A stretch of DNA of 51,866 nt from Gammaproteobacteria bacterium UBA7449 (GTDB taxonomy: Bacteria > Pseudomonadota > Gammaproteobacteria > Pseudomonadales > Pseudohongiellaceae), in NCBI GenBank assembly GCA_002477465.1, contig DLPV01000062.1, positions 43,120 to 94,985 of the forward strand. Direction: 5' to 3'. Each line of letters opens with the position of its first letter. The first letter of the stretch is position 1. A program made the translations under genes and the position numbers. The notes beneath the pieces are model-generated. The model was not told where the DNA came from, ran no database searches, and saw nothing but the letters and a program-made list of their open reading frames with translations. Shown in pieces: positions 8,300 through 17,822 of the stretch.

Positions 8300-9787
8300 A
8301 TGAGTGTGCGCCACTGGCAGCGTTTTTTGATACTCAGTCACCGCTACCTTGGTATCGCACTTTGCCTGCTTCTTTGTCTGTGGTTTGCCTCCGGGTTTGT
8401 GATTATTTATACAGGTGGGATGCCGCAGCTTAGCGAAGCTGAGCGGCTAGCGCGCCTGCCTGTATTAAACCTGGGCGCCGTTGAGCTTTCCCCACAAGCA
8501 GCACGCGCTGCTGTAAGGCGAACAGAATTTCCTACCCTGACGACCCGCCTGGGTCGCCCGGCTTACGTGTTTACCCGCAATCCCGTGCAGGTGCTATTCG
8601 CTGACAACGGCGAACTGCTCACCTCAGACATGATCAGCTCAAGGCAGATCGCGGCAGACTTCCTTGGCGCGCCACCAGATGCCCTTGACCGAGTTGGCCT
8701 GATTGAGCGTGTGGATCAATGGACGCTCGAGCTGAGTTCGGAATTGCCCTTACAGAAGTACAGATTGGGTGATGGCCAAGGCAGCGAAATCTATGTCTCG
8801 CCCAGCCGCGGGCGAGTAGTTCTGTACACCACGTCCCGGGACCGATTGCTAGCCTGGCTCGGCGCGATACCCCATTGGCTTTATTTTCTGCCGTTGCGAG
8901 CTGACAGGGCTTTGTGGTCCACCACGGTAGTCACTCTGGCTTCTGTTGGAGTCGTGTTTGTAGCGTTAGGGCTTGTGTTGATGTTCACGCAATTGCGCTG
9001 GCGGCACTGGCCGAAACTGGCAAGAGCAATTCCCTACCGTGGCCTGATGAAGTGGCACTACATGCTCGGTGTCGGATTCGGCTGGTGCGTGCTGACCTGG
9101 GTTTTCAGCGGCTTGCTTTCCATGGAGCCCTACTCATGGAATCGCGCTAGCGGAATAGGAATTGACGTGGCGACCTACTATCGCTCTCGGGCTGGTATGA
9201 GCGCCTTCGAGAGCGTAGCGACAGTAGCAGACCTCGCTGTCATCGAAGGTTCACTGAAGGAAGTAAAATTTCATGCCTTCGCAGGCAAAGGATTTTATGA
9301 ACTCAGCATTGGTGGCGATGGCTCGGCTGGGGCCATTAGCCGTGAATTTCGCGAAGTGGCTAGCATGGAGCCACTTGGTTTGTTTACCGATGCGCAGATT
9401 CTGGCGCAGCTGGAACCGGCAGTGGCCGCAAATATGGGGGCCACTGAGATTCTGACTGAATACGACAGCTACTATTATGGCAGGAACTCGCGCCTGCAAA
9501 TGGCGCCTCCCTTGCCCGTGCTGCGAGTCGATTTCGATGACGTTGCCGGATCTCGCTACTACCTCTCACTACAGACGGGTGAATTGGAGTTTGTCAGTCA
9601 CCGCGCTAATCGCACAGAACGCTGGCTCTATCGTGGTCTGCATAGCCTGGATTTCAATTTCCTGTACCCCTATCGGCCAGCCTGGGACGTCGTGGTTTGG
9701 CTGCTGCTTGCCGGTGGACTGCTGCTGTCGCTGCTGGGGGCCTATCTGGGACTCGCGAGAGTAGGGCGTTGGCTCAAACCCCGCTAG
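8300..9787 (+). CDS. PepSY-associated TM helix protein
   Basis: 495-residue inner-membrane protein. It has an N-terminal helix after WQRFLILSHRYLGIALC, a first periplasmic PepSY-like region, a pair of central helices (about 205-235 and 255-275, the second after MKWHYMLGVGFGWCVLTWVFSGLL), a second periplasmic domain, and a C-terminal helix (WLLLAGGLLLSLLGAYLG). Histidines within the helices (SHRYLG, KWHYM, RGLHSLDF) are typical of PepSY_TM proteins, which are linked to siderophore or ferric reduction and related membrane redox. The exact substrate is unknown. No ribosome binding site is visible; an operator-like palindrome sits there instead. Confidence 0.85.
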   Translation: MSVRHWQRFLILSHRYLGIALCLLLCLWFASGFVIIYTGGMPQLSEAERLARLPVLNLGAVELSPQAARAAVRRTEFPTLTTRLGRPAYVFTRNPVQVLFADNGELLTSDMISSRQIAADFLGAPPDALDRVGLIERVDQWTLELSSELPLQKYRLGDGQGSEIYVSPSRGRVVLYTTSRDRLLAWLGAIPHWLYFLPLRADRALWSTTVVTLASVGVVFVALGLVLMFTQLRWRHWPKLARAIPYRGLMKWHYMLGVGFGWCVLTWVFSGLLSMEPYSWNRASGIGIDVATYYRSRAGMSAFESVATVADLAVIEGSLKEVKFHAFAGKGFYELSIGGDGSAGAISREFREVASMEPLGLFTDAQILAQLEPAVAANMGATEILTEYDSYYYGRNSRLQMAPPLPVLRVDFDDVAGSRYYLSLQTGELEFVSHRANRTERWLYRGLHSLDFNFLYPYRPAWDVVVWLLLAGGLLLSLLGAYLGLARVGRWLKPR

Positions 9788-9916
9788 CGTTCTCCTGTCC
9801 AAGATCTATCCGCTAAACCTCTGTTTTTAATAAGGTTTGAAGCTGAATAAGTCGCTCACTATAGTTCTTGTGAGTACCCAGACGCTGCGGTATTCTCAAT
9901 TAAGGAGGAAGGACCT

Positions 9917-11629
9917 ATGTCAGACACAGGTTCCGTCGTAATCGAGGCGGATCAAGGGTTTACACATTCGGCGGGCATTCAGCTTGCCAAGTTCGCCGGT
10001 ATTGCAATAGCAGGCCTGGCAGCCTTCATCTACCTGCTCTGGATCATCGCCGGTGAGGCCGGCAGCACCACATCTGGTAATGCCATTGATGTCGAAAACA
10101 ACAGCATAACTATTGCTCTACGTGAAGAGCCCCCACAACTCGATGCCAATCGGGCAACAGATGCCTCCAGTTTGGTCGTGCTGGCCCACGTGATGGAAGG
10201 TCTGCTTGGATATGACATTGATGCGCAATTAGTGCCAGGTGTCGCAGAGCGTTACGAGATTCGAGCAGATGGCGCCACCTTCTGGTTGCGGGAAGACTCG
10301 TTTTGGAGTGATGGCGTCCCGGTCACCGCGAAAGACTTCGTATTTTCCTGGAAGCGTGTAGTCGATCCGGAGACAGCGTCTCAATACGCTTTCATTCTCT
10401 ATCCCATCAAGAATGCAGAAGCCATCAACAGCGGTGAATTACCAGTTGAAACCCTAGGCGTCAGGGCCGTGAGTGATCGCGTGCTGGAAGTGGATTTTGA
10501 GCGTCCAACGCCGTATTTCGACAAACTGGTTGCTTACCTGACCTATTTCCCGGTGCGGGAAGACTTCTTTAATAGCACCGAAGGGCGCTATGGTGCCGAC
10601 GCTGACATGCTGCTGTATAACGGCGCTTACCTGCTGACAGAGTGGGTGCATGGCTCCACCATGCGCTGGGTCAAGAATCCCAGCTATTGGAATCGCGAGA
10701 ACAAGGGCTTCCTGGATGAGATACGCACGGCGTATATTACACAGGATATCAATGCGAAGCTGAACCTGTTCAAGGATGGGCAAATTGTAGATACCCATCT
10801 GCTGTCACCCATGTTGCCCACGGCCATGGAGCAACGCTGGCCAATCGATCGCTCGATGGATGGGTCGGTTTTCTACCTCGAATTCAATCACCGTGATGAC
10901 CGCATCACTCGCAACAAGAACTTTCGCCGTGCTTTACAGCTGGCGCAAGACTCCAATGAACTGGTTTACAAAGTTCTAAAAGAACCCAGCTATTTGCCTG
11001 GTGTGAGCCTGTTTCCCGCCTGGTTGAGCGGTGTGTCGGAGTCCTTCCAAAAGGAATATCCGCCGGTGCGGCACCAGATGAATGTGGAAAAAGCCCGCGA
11101 GCATTTGGAGTTGGCGCGTCAGGAGCTTGGCCTGGATGAATTCCCTCCGCTGATGATGCTGGCAGGCGATACGCCGATTTCCCTATTGTCTGCTGAATAC
11201 TATCAGCAGCTCTTCAGGAAGAATCTTGGGCTCGAATTTCGGATCGATGTGCAGATCTTCAAGCAGAGACTGGAGAAGATGCGCCAAGGTGAGTTCGATA
11301 TTGTCCTCTCCGGTTGGGGGCCTGATTACAACGATGTTTTGACCTACGGTGATCTGTTTTCATCGTGGAATCTGCAGAATCGCGGACGCTATGACAGCCC
11401 CGAAATGGACTCCTGGATTCGCATTGCGCAGTCAGAGCTCGACCCCCAGAAGCGCATGGACGCGTTTGGTGAAATTCAAAGGCTACTCTATGAAGATGTA
11501 GTCATTCTTCCCATGTATGAACGTGGATTCTCGTTTGTCGTCGATTCGCGCCTGCAAAATTTCAGGCGCCGCTCCGTTGGTCCGGAAGTCGATTACAACT
11601 ATGCCTATATTGATAGCTCATCAGATTAG
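9917..11629 (+). CDS. oppA: peptide ABC transporter substrate-binding protein (OppA-like)
   Basis: 570-residue SBP_bac_5 family solute-binding protein for oligopeptides. Family hallmarks are ITIALREEPPQLDANR, DGVPVTAKDFVFSWKR and the late FDIVLSGWGPDYNDVLTY. The N-terminus is unusual: about 20 polar residues precede a single hydrophobic helix (24-46) followed by GEAGSTTSGN. There is neither a lipobox cysteine nor an obvious signal-peptidase site, so the protein may stay anchored in the inner membrane. A strong Shine-Dalgarno TAAGGAGGA precedes ATG 9917. It is first in oppABCDF, 35 nt before oppB. Confidence 0.93.
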   Translation: MSDTGSVVIEADQGFTHSAGIQLAKFAGIAIAGLAAFIYLLWIIAGEAGSTTSGNAIDVENNSITIALREEPPQLDANRATDASSLVVLAHVMEGLLGYDIDAQLVPGVAERYEIRADGATFWLREDSFWSDGVPVTAKDFVFSWKRVVDPETASQYAFILYPIKNAEAINSGELPVETLGVRAVSDRVLEVDFERPTPYFDKLVAYLTYFPVREDFFNSTEGRYGADADMLLYNGAYLLTEWVHGSTMRWVKNPSYWNRENKGFLDEIRTAYITQDINAKLNLFKDGQIVDTHLLSPMLPTAMEQRWPIDRSMDGSVFYLEFNHRDDRITRNKNFRRALQLAQDSNELVYKVLKEPSYLPGVSLFPAWLSGVSESFQKEYPPVRHQMNVEKAREHLELARQELGLDEFPPLMMLAGDTPISLLSAEYYQQLFRKNLGLEFRIDVQIFKQRLEKMRQGEFDIVLSGWGPDYNDVLTYGDLFSSWNLQNRGRYDSPEMDSWIRIAQSELDPQKRMDAFGEIQRLLYEDVVILPMYERGFSFVVDSRLQNFRRRSVGPEVDYNYAYIDSSSD

Positions 11630-11664
11630 GCCTGGGGAAAAGCTGTACCGAGTTGTAGTCTGAT

Positions 11665-12600
11665 ATGCTTTCTTACATCCTAAAACGCCTAGCACAAGGT
11701 ATTCTTACAGTCTGGTTTATTGCCACGGCTACCTTCTTTGCCATGCACAATGTGCCAGGTGACCCGCTAACCAATGATCGGGCGATGACCGATATAACCC
11801 GCGCCAACCTGGAAGCCAAGTACGGGCTGGATCAGCCTATCACCACGCAGTACCTTATTTTTCTGCGAAATCTGTCTCGAGGTGATTTTGGTATTTCCTT
11901 CGTACAGGAAAACCGCGAAGTGAACGACATCATTCGCGAGCATTTCCCGGTGTCGGCAATCTTGGGTGTGTTGGCAGTCATCTTCGCCGCGACCGGCGGT
12001 GTGCTGTTTGGTGCCCTGACTGCGCTTTACCGCAATCGCTTTCCTGATTACCTGATCATGTTTCTGGTTATCATGGGCATCTCGGTGCCGAGTTTTGTGG
12101 TGGCGGCCTTAAGTCAGCTGAGTCTTGTAACGTTCAATAACCTGATTGGTTTTACAGTGCTTCCGGTGGCTGGTTGGGGAACCATACTGCATATGTTAGT
12201 ACCAGCTTTGGTGTTGGGCTTGAGCACCATGGCCTATCTGACCCGCCTGATGCGTTCGTCGATGCTGGAAGTAACCAGCTCTGATTATGTACGCACCGCC
12301 AAATCCAAGGGCGTTCCTGCAACGCGAATTTTTACCCGGCACCAACTGCGTAATGCCATTTTGCCCGTGGTCACAGTGCTGGGGCCAGCCATTGCCGCCA
12401 TCACTACCGGCGGTTTTGTGGTTGAGTTGGTTTTCGCCATCCCTGGCCTGGGAAGATATTTCGTCGAGGCAGTACAGCAATTGGATTACACCGTAATTAT
12501 GGGGACTACCGTTTTTTATGGAGCCTTCCTTGTCTTCATGGTGATCATCGTAGACGTGGTATATGGATTAATTGATCCGCGAGTGAGGATGGAAACGTGA
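11665..12600 (+). CDS. oppB: oligopeptide ABC transporter permease (OppB)
   Basis: Inner-membrane permease of 311 residues with six helices. The N-terminal LSYILKRLAQGILTVWFIATATFF and the GDPL...YGLDQPI segment are typical of OppB/DppB. The EAA loop lies near residues 205-235 (YVRTAKSKGVPATRIFTRHQLRNAILP). It pairs with OppC to form the channel. The stop overlaps the oppC GTG by 4 nt. Confidence 0.95.
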   Translation: MLSYILKRLAQGILTVWFIATATFFAMHNVPGDPLTNDRAMTDITRANLEAKYGLDQPITTQYLIFLRNLSRGDFGISFVQENREVNDIIREHFPVSAILGVLAVIFAATGGVLFGALTALYRNRFPDYLIMFLVIMGISVPSFVVAALSQLSLVTFNNLIGFTVLPVAGWGTILHMLVPALVLGLSTMAYLTRLMRSSMLEVTSSDYVRTAKSKGVPATRIFTRHQLRNAILPVVTVLGPAIAAITTGGFVVELVFAIPGLGRYFVEAVQQLDYTVIMGTTVFYGAFLVFMVIIVDVVYGLIDPRVRMET

Positions 12601-13961
12601 GCGAACTCTCCGCCTCCAGCTTCGCGCCAATTGAGGCCCATCAACAGACCCAGGTTATCTCCCGGCCCTCTCTGTCTTACTGGCAAGATGCCTGGATTCG
12701 CTTAAAGGCGAATAAGCGGGCTTTGGTGTCGCTGTATATTGTGATTGGTCTGCTGCTCTTCACTATTGCTGGCCCGCTGGTCTGGCAAGTCGATCCCGCG
12801 ATTCAGGATATCGAGCAGATCAGCCAGCCCCCTGGCACAGATCGCGGCGCCACCATAGTTCCCGATTATGAACCCTGGTTTAGCACACAGGGATTGCCCG
12901 GTTCGGGTTTACGCCTGGCGGAGCCTGCCAATAGCCAGACAGTGCGAATGCAGTGGGATGCTTTGCCGGGAGCCAACGGACATCGGGTCTATCGCAACCT
13001 GTTTCCGGTTGGGTCCGAATTAGCCTATGGCATTCCGCTTGCGGAATTCCTTAACAATGACACGCTGTATTTTGAAGACCGTCTCGATCTGCAGCCCGGA
13101 CGTTTTTATTACTCGGTGGTGGCATTGGATGCGCGCGGCCAGATAACTGATCAATACCAATCACTCACCGTCGACCTCGAACGGGTTACTACCTTACAGG
13201 AGGCGCTGGAACGCGGTCTCATTGACACAGCAGACAATATTCAAATTGGAGATGAAATTGAGCTCGCCTGGCATCCGCTCGGCACCGATTATCTGGGCAG
13301 AGATTTGCTAGCCAGATTGATGGCTGGGGCGCGGGTGTCACTCTTTATCGGAATAGGTGCGCCGTTTCTATTCGTGTTATTTGGTGTCGTGTACGGCTCT
13401 GCGGCTGGTTTCATGGGAGGGCGTGCTGATCAACTGATGATGCGGTTTGCAGATTTTGTGGTCGCGCTACCTTTTCTTCTGTTTATGATCCTGTTCAAGA
13501 TCGCTTTTGGCATTGGGCCGGGCGAGAGTGGGGTGTTCCCCATGCTGGTTGCTATGGTGGTGCTGCTCTGGCCAGCTACGGCGAGACTGGTACGCGGACA
13601 AATTCTGCAGATCCGTGAGCAGGGCTACATCAGTGCGTCACAATTGCTGGGCGCCAATACCTCCTATCTAATCATGCGCCATATGATTCCCAATACTTTG
13701 GGGGTAGTGCTGGTGACTGTGACCTTTGCAATTCCCAGCGCGATTTTCACCGAGGCGTTTCTCTCCTTTATTGGCATGGGCGTGGCACCACCAACACCCT
13801 CCTGGGGTTCGATGTCCAATGAGGGCATAAAGACTATGCTTACAACGCCCCATGAGCTGTTTTTTCCGGCCCTCTTCATTAGTTTCACCGTGCTGGCGTT
13901 TAATTTGCTTGGGGACGGATTGCGGGATGCGCTGGATGCGCGCATGAGGAATGTTGAGTGA
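12597..13961 (+). CDS. oppC: oligopeptide ABC transporter permease (OppC) with FN3-like insertion
   Basis: Second permease, 454 residues against about 300 for ordinary OppC. TM1 is at 43-64. The expected HPLGTDYLGRDLLARLMAGA motif starts only at 226, leaving about 160 residues in the first periplasmic loop. Within it, 104-192 has a fibronectin-III pattern (VRMQWDALPGANGHRVYRN, LYFEDRLDLQPGRFYYSVVALDARG). The remaining helices and the EAA loop are normal. GTG start, 4-nt overlaps with oppB and oppD. The insertion would sit where the substrate-binding protein docks. Confidence 0.95.
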   Translation: MSELSASSFAPIEAHQQTQVISRPSLSYWQDAWIRLKANKRALVSLYIVIGLLLFTIAGPLVWQVDPAIQDIEQISQPPGTDRGATIVPDYEPWFSTQGLPGSGLRLAEPANSQTVRMQWDALPGANGHRVYRNLFPVGSELAYGIPLAEFLNNDTLYFEDRLDLQPGRFYYSVVALDARGQITDQYQSLTVDLERVTTLQEALERGLIDTADNIQIGDEIELAWHPLGTDYLGRDLLARLMAGARVSLFIGIGAPFLFVLFGVVYGSAAGFMGGRADQLMMRFADFVVALPFLLFMILFKIAFGIGPGESGVFPMLVAMVVLLWPATARLVRGQILQIREQGYISASQLLGANTSYLIMRHMIPNTLGVVLVTVTFAIPSAIFTEAFLSFIGMGVAPPTPSWGSMSNEGIKTMLTTPHELFFPALFISFTVLAFNLLGDGLRDALDARMRNVE

Positions 13962-15007
13962 GCGCTGACGGGAATAAGTTGAATGCAGATGCGCCACTTC
14001 TGGAAGTCGAGAATCTGCACGTGGAATTCGACACTTACGGTGGCACTGTGGAAGCAGTCAGAGGAGTCGATTTCACGGTTGAGCAGGGACAGACACTGGC
14101 GATTGTTGGCGAATCTGGTTGCGGCAAATCAGTCACGGTCCAGAGCATCATGGGTTTGATTCCAATGCCGCCCGGCAGGATCACGGCGGGTTCGGCTCGA
14201 CTGCGCGGTCACGAGGTGCTGGGCAGGAATAGGATTGATGGCAAGGAGATTCGGGGCAGGGAGATCGGCATGATTTTCCAGGACCCCATGACCTCGCTGA
14301 ATCCCACCATGAGTATTGGTGCACAAATCGCCGAGCCACTGCAAGTGCATCGTGGCTATTCAGCAACGGATGCCTTCGCTGAAGCTGTGCACTTGTTGGA
14401 GATGAGTAAGATCCCGGAGGCCGCGAAGCGGGCCCGGCAGTATCCCTTCGAGTTTTCTGGCGGCATGCTGCAGCGCGCCATGATCGCCATGGCGATCAGC
14501 TGCAAACCCTCTATCCTGATTGCCGATGAGCCCACTACCGCATTGGATGTAACCATTCAGGCGCAGATTCTCGACCTGATGCAGGACCTGCAGAAAGAAA
14601 CGGGTATGGCCATCATTCTAATTACTCACGATCTTGGAGTCGTTGCACGAATGGCGGATGAAGTCGCGGTCATGTATGCCGGTCGAGTCGTCGAGCATGG
14701 CAGTGCTGACGATGTATTCTATCGCTCTGCCCATCCTTATACTGTCGGACTGAAGGAAGCCATGCCGACCAACGACCCCGCGCTGCAACATGAATTGAAA
14801 CCGATTGAAGGCAGCCCGCCGGATTTGTTCGCACCACCACGGGGCTGTGGTTACTGCGCACGTTGCCCCCATGCCATGCAGGTTTGTGACGTGCAGCCTC
14901 CTTCAGATCATTTTTTGCATGACCACCATTTCTCACGCTGCTGGTTGCATCATGAGCAGGCACCCATCAAGCCTGAGACGATTTACTTCAAGGATGCTAA
15001 GGCATGA
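13958..15007 (+). CDS. oppD: oligopeptide ABC transporter ATP-binding protein (OppD)
   Basis: Cytoplasmic ATPase, 349 residues. Walker A GESGCGKS near residue 51, signature FSGGMLQRAMIA near 166, Walker B ILIADEPTTALD, and H-loop ILITHDLGVV. The C-terminal oligopeptide extension has the four-cysteine cluster (CGYCARCPHAMQVC), which in Opp/Dpp ATPases can bind an Fe-S cluster. GTG start overlapping the oppC stop by 4 nt; its own stop overlaps the oppF ATG (ATGA). Confidence 0.95.
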   Translation: MSADGNKLNADAPLLEVENLHVEFDTYGGTVEAVRGVDFTVEQGQTLAIVGESGCGKSVTVQSIMGLIPMPPGRITAGSARLRGHEVLGRNRIDGKEIRGREIGMIFQDPMTSLNPTMSIGAQIAEPLQVHRGYSATDAFAEAVHLLEMSKIPEAAKRARQYPFEFSGGMLQRAMIAMAISCKPSILIADEPTTALDVTIQAQILDLMQDLQKETGMAIILITHDLGVVARMADEVAVMYAGRVVEHGSADDVFYRSAHPYTVGLKEAMPTNDPALQHELKPIEGSPPDLFAPPRGCGYCARCPHAMQVCDVQPPSDHFLHDHHFSRCWLHHEQAPIKPETIYFKDAKA

Positions 15008-15978
15008 GCACTCTCGTCGAAGCTAAGGAACTCACTCGGTTCTTCGATATGGGCCGCGACCAGCGTGTGCATGCGGTAGAGAAAGTTTCCCTGACGATTG
15101 GTGAAAAAGAGATTGTTGGGCTGGTGGGCGAGAGTGGTTCGGGCAAATCCACATTCGGTAAAACCCTGCTGGGATTACACGACAAAACCTCGGGAGACGT
15201 GGTTTACCGTGGTGAAGTGCTCCCCAGCAAGTACTCCCCGGCGGATTTTCAGCGCCTCGCTGCGAAAATGCAGATGATTTTCCAGGACCCATACTCGTCG
15301 CTGAATCCGCGAATGACTGTGGGCGAAATCATCGGAGAGGGTTTGCGACTGCACAGTGCTGCTAGCATCGAGAGCGTAAAAGAACAGGTTGCCGAGTGGT
15401 TGCGTAAAGTTGGGCTACAGCCCGACCATATGTCGCGTTATCCCCATGAGTTTTCCGGCGGGCAGAGACAGCGCATTGGTATCGCGCGGGCGCTAATACT
15501 AGAGCCTGAGTTCGTGGTTTGTGATGAGCCAATCTCGGCGCTTGATGTGTCGGTGCAGGCCCAGGTGATTAATCTGCTTGGGGAGCTAAAGGAGAGCATG
15601 GGTCTCACGCTGCTGTTCATCGCCCATGATCTTTCCATGGTGCGCTACGTCAGTGACCGCATGGCTGTCATGTATCTGGGATCGCTAGTGGAACTTGGTA
15701 AAGCTGATGAAGTGTATTTCGATCCCAAGCATCCGTACACAGAAATACTCGTCGGATCCAACCCTGAGCCGGATCCAAACCTGGAGAGAAGCAGGCCGTC
15801 AACTGCCATTCAAGGTGAAATTCCTTCCCCGGTCAATGTGCCGGCGGGCTGTCGCTTTGCCAATCGTTGTCCCAAAGCCATGGACGTTTGTCGTAACACC
15901 ACGCCAGAGCTGATTGCGCTTGAAGACGCCGATAGATTGGTGGCTTGTCATCTCTATTCTAAGTTAGTTCCCGGTTAG
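15004..15978 (+). CDS. oppF: oligopeptide ABC transporter ATP-binding protein (OppF)
   Basis: Second ATPase, 324 residues. Walker A GESGSGKS near 41, FQDPYSSLNPRMTVGEI typical of OppF, signature FSGGQRQRIGIARAL, Walker B VVCDEPISALD, and H-loop FIAHDLSMV. The C-terminal extension also has a cysteine cluster (CRFANRCPKAMDVC). ATG overlaps oppD (ATGA), closing a five-gene operon with nearly all junctions overlapping. Confidence 0.95.
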   Translation: MSTLVEAKELTRFFDMGRDQRVHAVEKVSLTIGEKEIVGLVGESGSGKSTFGKTLLGLHDKTSGDVVYRGEVLPSKYSPADFQRLAAKMQMIFQDPYSSLNPRMTVGEIIGEGLRLHSAASIESVKEQVAEWLRKVGLQPDHMSRYPHEFSGGQRQRIGIARALILEPEFVVCDEPISALDVSVQAQVINLLGELKESMGLTLLFIAHDLSMVRYVSDRMAVMYLGSLVELGKADEVYFDPKHPYTEILVGSNPEPDPNLERSRPSTAIQGEIPSPVNVPAGCRFANRCPKAMDVCRNTTPELIALEDADRLVACHLYSKLVPG

Positions 15979-16029
15979 TTTTCTGAGAGTTCCCGGCCTA
16001 TACCTGGCCTGAAGTTGTTCAGGTAACTG

Positions 16030-16155
16030 TTAGTCCACGTAACTGTCACTGTTGCGAAACACCAGATAGTTCAGAAAAAGCCCAGCACTCAGCATTATTA
16101 GGCCGACTCCGAATTGTGGCCCGCCTTCAACTAAAATAGAGGCCAGGACGGCCAC
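16030..16155 (-). CDS. possible 41-residue membrane microprotein
   Basis: A short open frame from GTG 16155 to TAA 16030, 43 nt downstream of the acyl-CoA synthetase gene on the same strand. The translation is almost one hydrophobic helix (FGVGLIMLSAGLFLNYLVF) with a polar C-terminus NSDSYVD. There is no clear Shine-Dalgarno. It could be a co-transcribed single-pass protein or chance. An in-frame stop just upstream of the GTG limits extension. Confidence 0.35.
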   Translation of the reverse strand: MAVLASILVEGGPQFGVGLIMLSAGLFLNYLVFRNSDSYVD

Positions 16156-16198
16156 GGAAGGGGTTTAGGGCAAAACAGGGGGAGCAGCGAGCGGATCG

Positions 16199-17716
16199 CT
16201 ACTCGTCAGACTCCATATCTCGCACAATATTGGTCAGAGTTCGGAAATCGGTCTTGCCACTACCCATGTAGGGAAACTCTTCCACTACGACGTATTTCTT
16301 TGGCAACGCGAGGTTGGGTATTTCTTCAGCAAGCTGTTTGCCCACCTCTTTCTCATCAATCACCTTGTTGGTCACACCCACGATGCGCGAACCGCGTCTG
16401 GAGTCCGGCAGCTCTACGGCGCAGCATTCCACATCATCGGGAGTCAGGTTATTCAGTGCTTCCTCAACGGACACCAGTGAAATCATTTCTCCGCCAATCT
16501 TCACGAAGCGCTTGAGCCTGCCTTTGTGCCAGATATACCCATCCTCATCGAGGCAACCCAGGTCGCCGGTATCATACCAACCAGATTGCAGGCGCAGATG
16601 GGATTCTTCCACGTTGTTGAGATAACCGGCCATGACGCCATCGCCTTTCACCAGGATTTTTCCTGTCTCACCCGTAGCGCAGGGCGCACTGGAATCAATA
16701 CTCTGAATCTTTACTTCGGTGCCGGGAATCGGAATGCCAATACTGCCGGGGCGGTTGCCATCTCTCGGATTAACAGAGATCACCGGTGACGTTTCTGTGG
16801 TGCCATAGCCCTCGAAGATTTCGATGTTATGTTTTTCCCGATACAGTTGTCGCAGGGTCTCCGGGCACTTGTCGGCACCGGTGACCGCTAGCTCGACGCT
16901 GGCAAAATCCCCTGGCTGCGACTGCCTGGCATAGCCTTCCAGGAATAGCGGTGTGCCTACGATAAGCTGAGGCTCATGCTCCTTGATTATTTTAGCAATG
17001 GTCTTGAAGTCGAGTGGATTAGCATGGGCGATTGAAGTCATACCCAGGCACAGCGGTGTCCATAAACAAATGGTCAATCCAAATACATGAAAGAAGGGCA
17101 GGACCGCCAACAGGTTGTCCATGCTGCGTACGTCCATCATGTCGGAAAAAGAATCGATATTGGAGATCAGGTTGCGCTGCGTGAGCTGTACTACTTTAGG
17201 GTCTTTCTCGCTGCCGCTGGTAAACAGAATGACAGCAGGCTGATCAAGATTGTGCTTACCCGTGATCGCTTTCAACATGGCGCTCGGCAGTTTGGACTTA
17301 ATAAAGGCAAGACCCTTTTCGATACTGCCCAGATTCGCCAGGATGTCCTCAATGAAAACCATATCAGGTAATTCTTCGCAGCCTACTCGCTCCAGCAGTG
17401 CTCTTGCAGTAATGATCACTCTGAAGTCGCAAGTTTGCTGTGCATACAGGCAATTTTTGGCGGCTCCCGTGGAATAGTTGATCATCACCGGAGTCATTCC
17501 AGCGAACAATGTGCCAACCACAGCGAGTGCGCCACCTGACCCGGTAGGTAACATGATGCCGATGCGGCCACGTTCCAGTTTTTTGAAGCGACGGGAAAGT
17601 ATCAGAGAGGCGATTAGGGCGCGGGAATAGCTGAGATTGGTTCCGATAGCCTTATCGATGATGGCAATCTTTTCGGGGTTTGCTTTGGCATTGTCTATAA
17701 AACGATGTTGTAGCAT
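16199..17716 (-). CDS. acyl-CoA/acyl-ACP synthetase, AMP-binding (Aas-like)
   Basis: 505-residue adenylate-forming enzyme that would activate a fatty acid as acyl-AMP. The phosphate-binding motif is TSGSEKDPK (166-174), followed by LPFFHVFGLT, YGTTETSPVIS near 300 and WYDTGDLG; the C-terminal lysine region (GSGKTDFRTL) is present. The pattern is closest to the synthetase half of E. coli Aas, which reacylates lysophospholipid, but no acyltransferase domain is fused. The exact substrate is unknown. Confidence 0.88.
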   Translation of the reverse strand: MLQHRFIDNAKANPEKIAIIDKAIGTNLSYSRALIASLILSRRFKKLERGRIGIMLPTGSGGALAVVGTLFAGMTPVMINYSTGAAKNCLYAQQTCDFRVIITARALLERVGCEELPDMVFIEDILANLGSIEKGLAFIKSKLPSAMLKAITGKHNLDQPAVILFTSGSEKDPKVVQLTQRNLISNIDSFSDMMDVRSMDNLLAVLPFFHVFGLTICLWTPLCLGMTSIAHANPLDFKTIAKIIKEHEPQLIVGTPLFLEGYARQSQPGDFASVELAVTGADKCPETLRQLYREKHNIEIFEGYGTTETSPVISVNPRDGNRPGSIGIPIPGTEVKIQSIDSSAPCATGETGKILVKGDGVMAGYLNNVEESHLRLQSGWYDTGDLGCLDEDGYIWHKGRLKRFVKIGGEMISLVSVEEALNNLTPDDVECCAVELPDSRRGSRIVGVTNKVIDEKEVGKQLAEEIPNLALPKKYVVVEEFPYMGSGKTDFRTLTNIVRDMESDE

Positions 17717-17822
17717 AGCGAAAGTCTATACTAACTGCGGTGTGCTTGGAACAGAGTACCTGCGGTGATAGAGTGCAGAATGATCCTGATTTCAGCCGCT
17801 GTGGCTGGGTAAGGGTGCAGGA

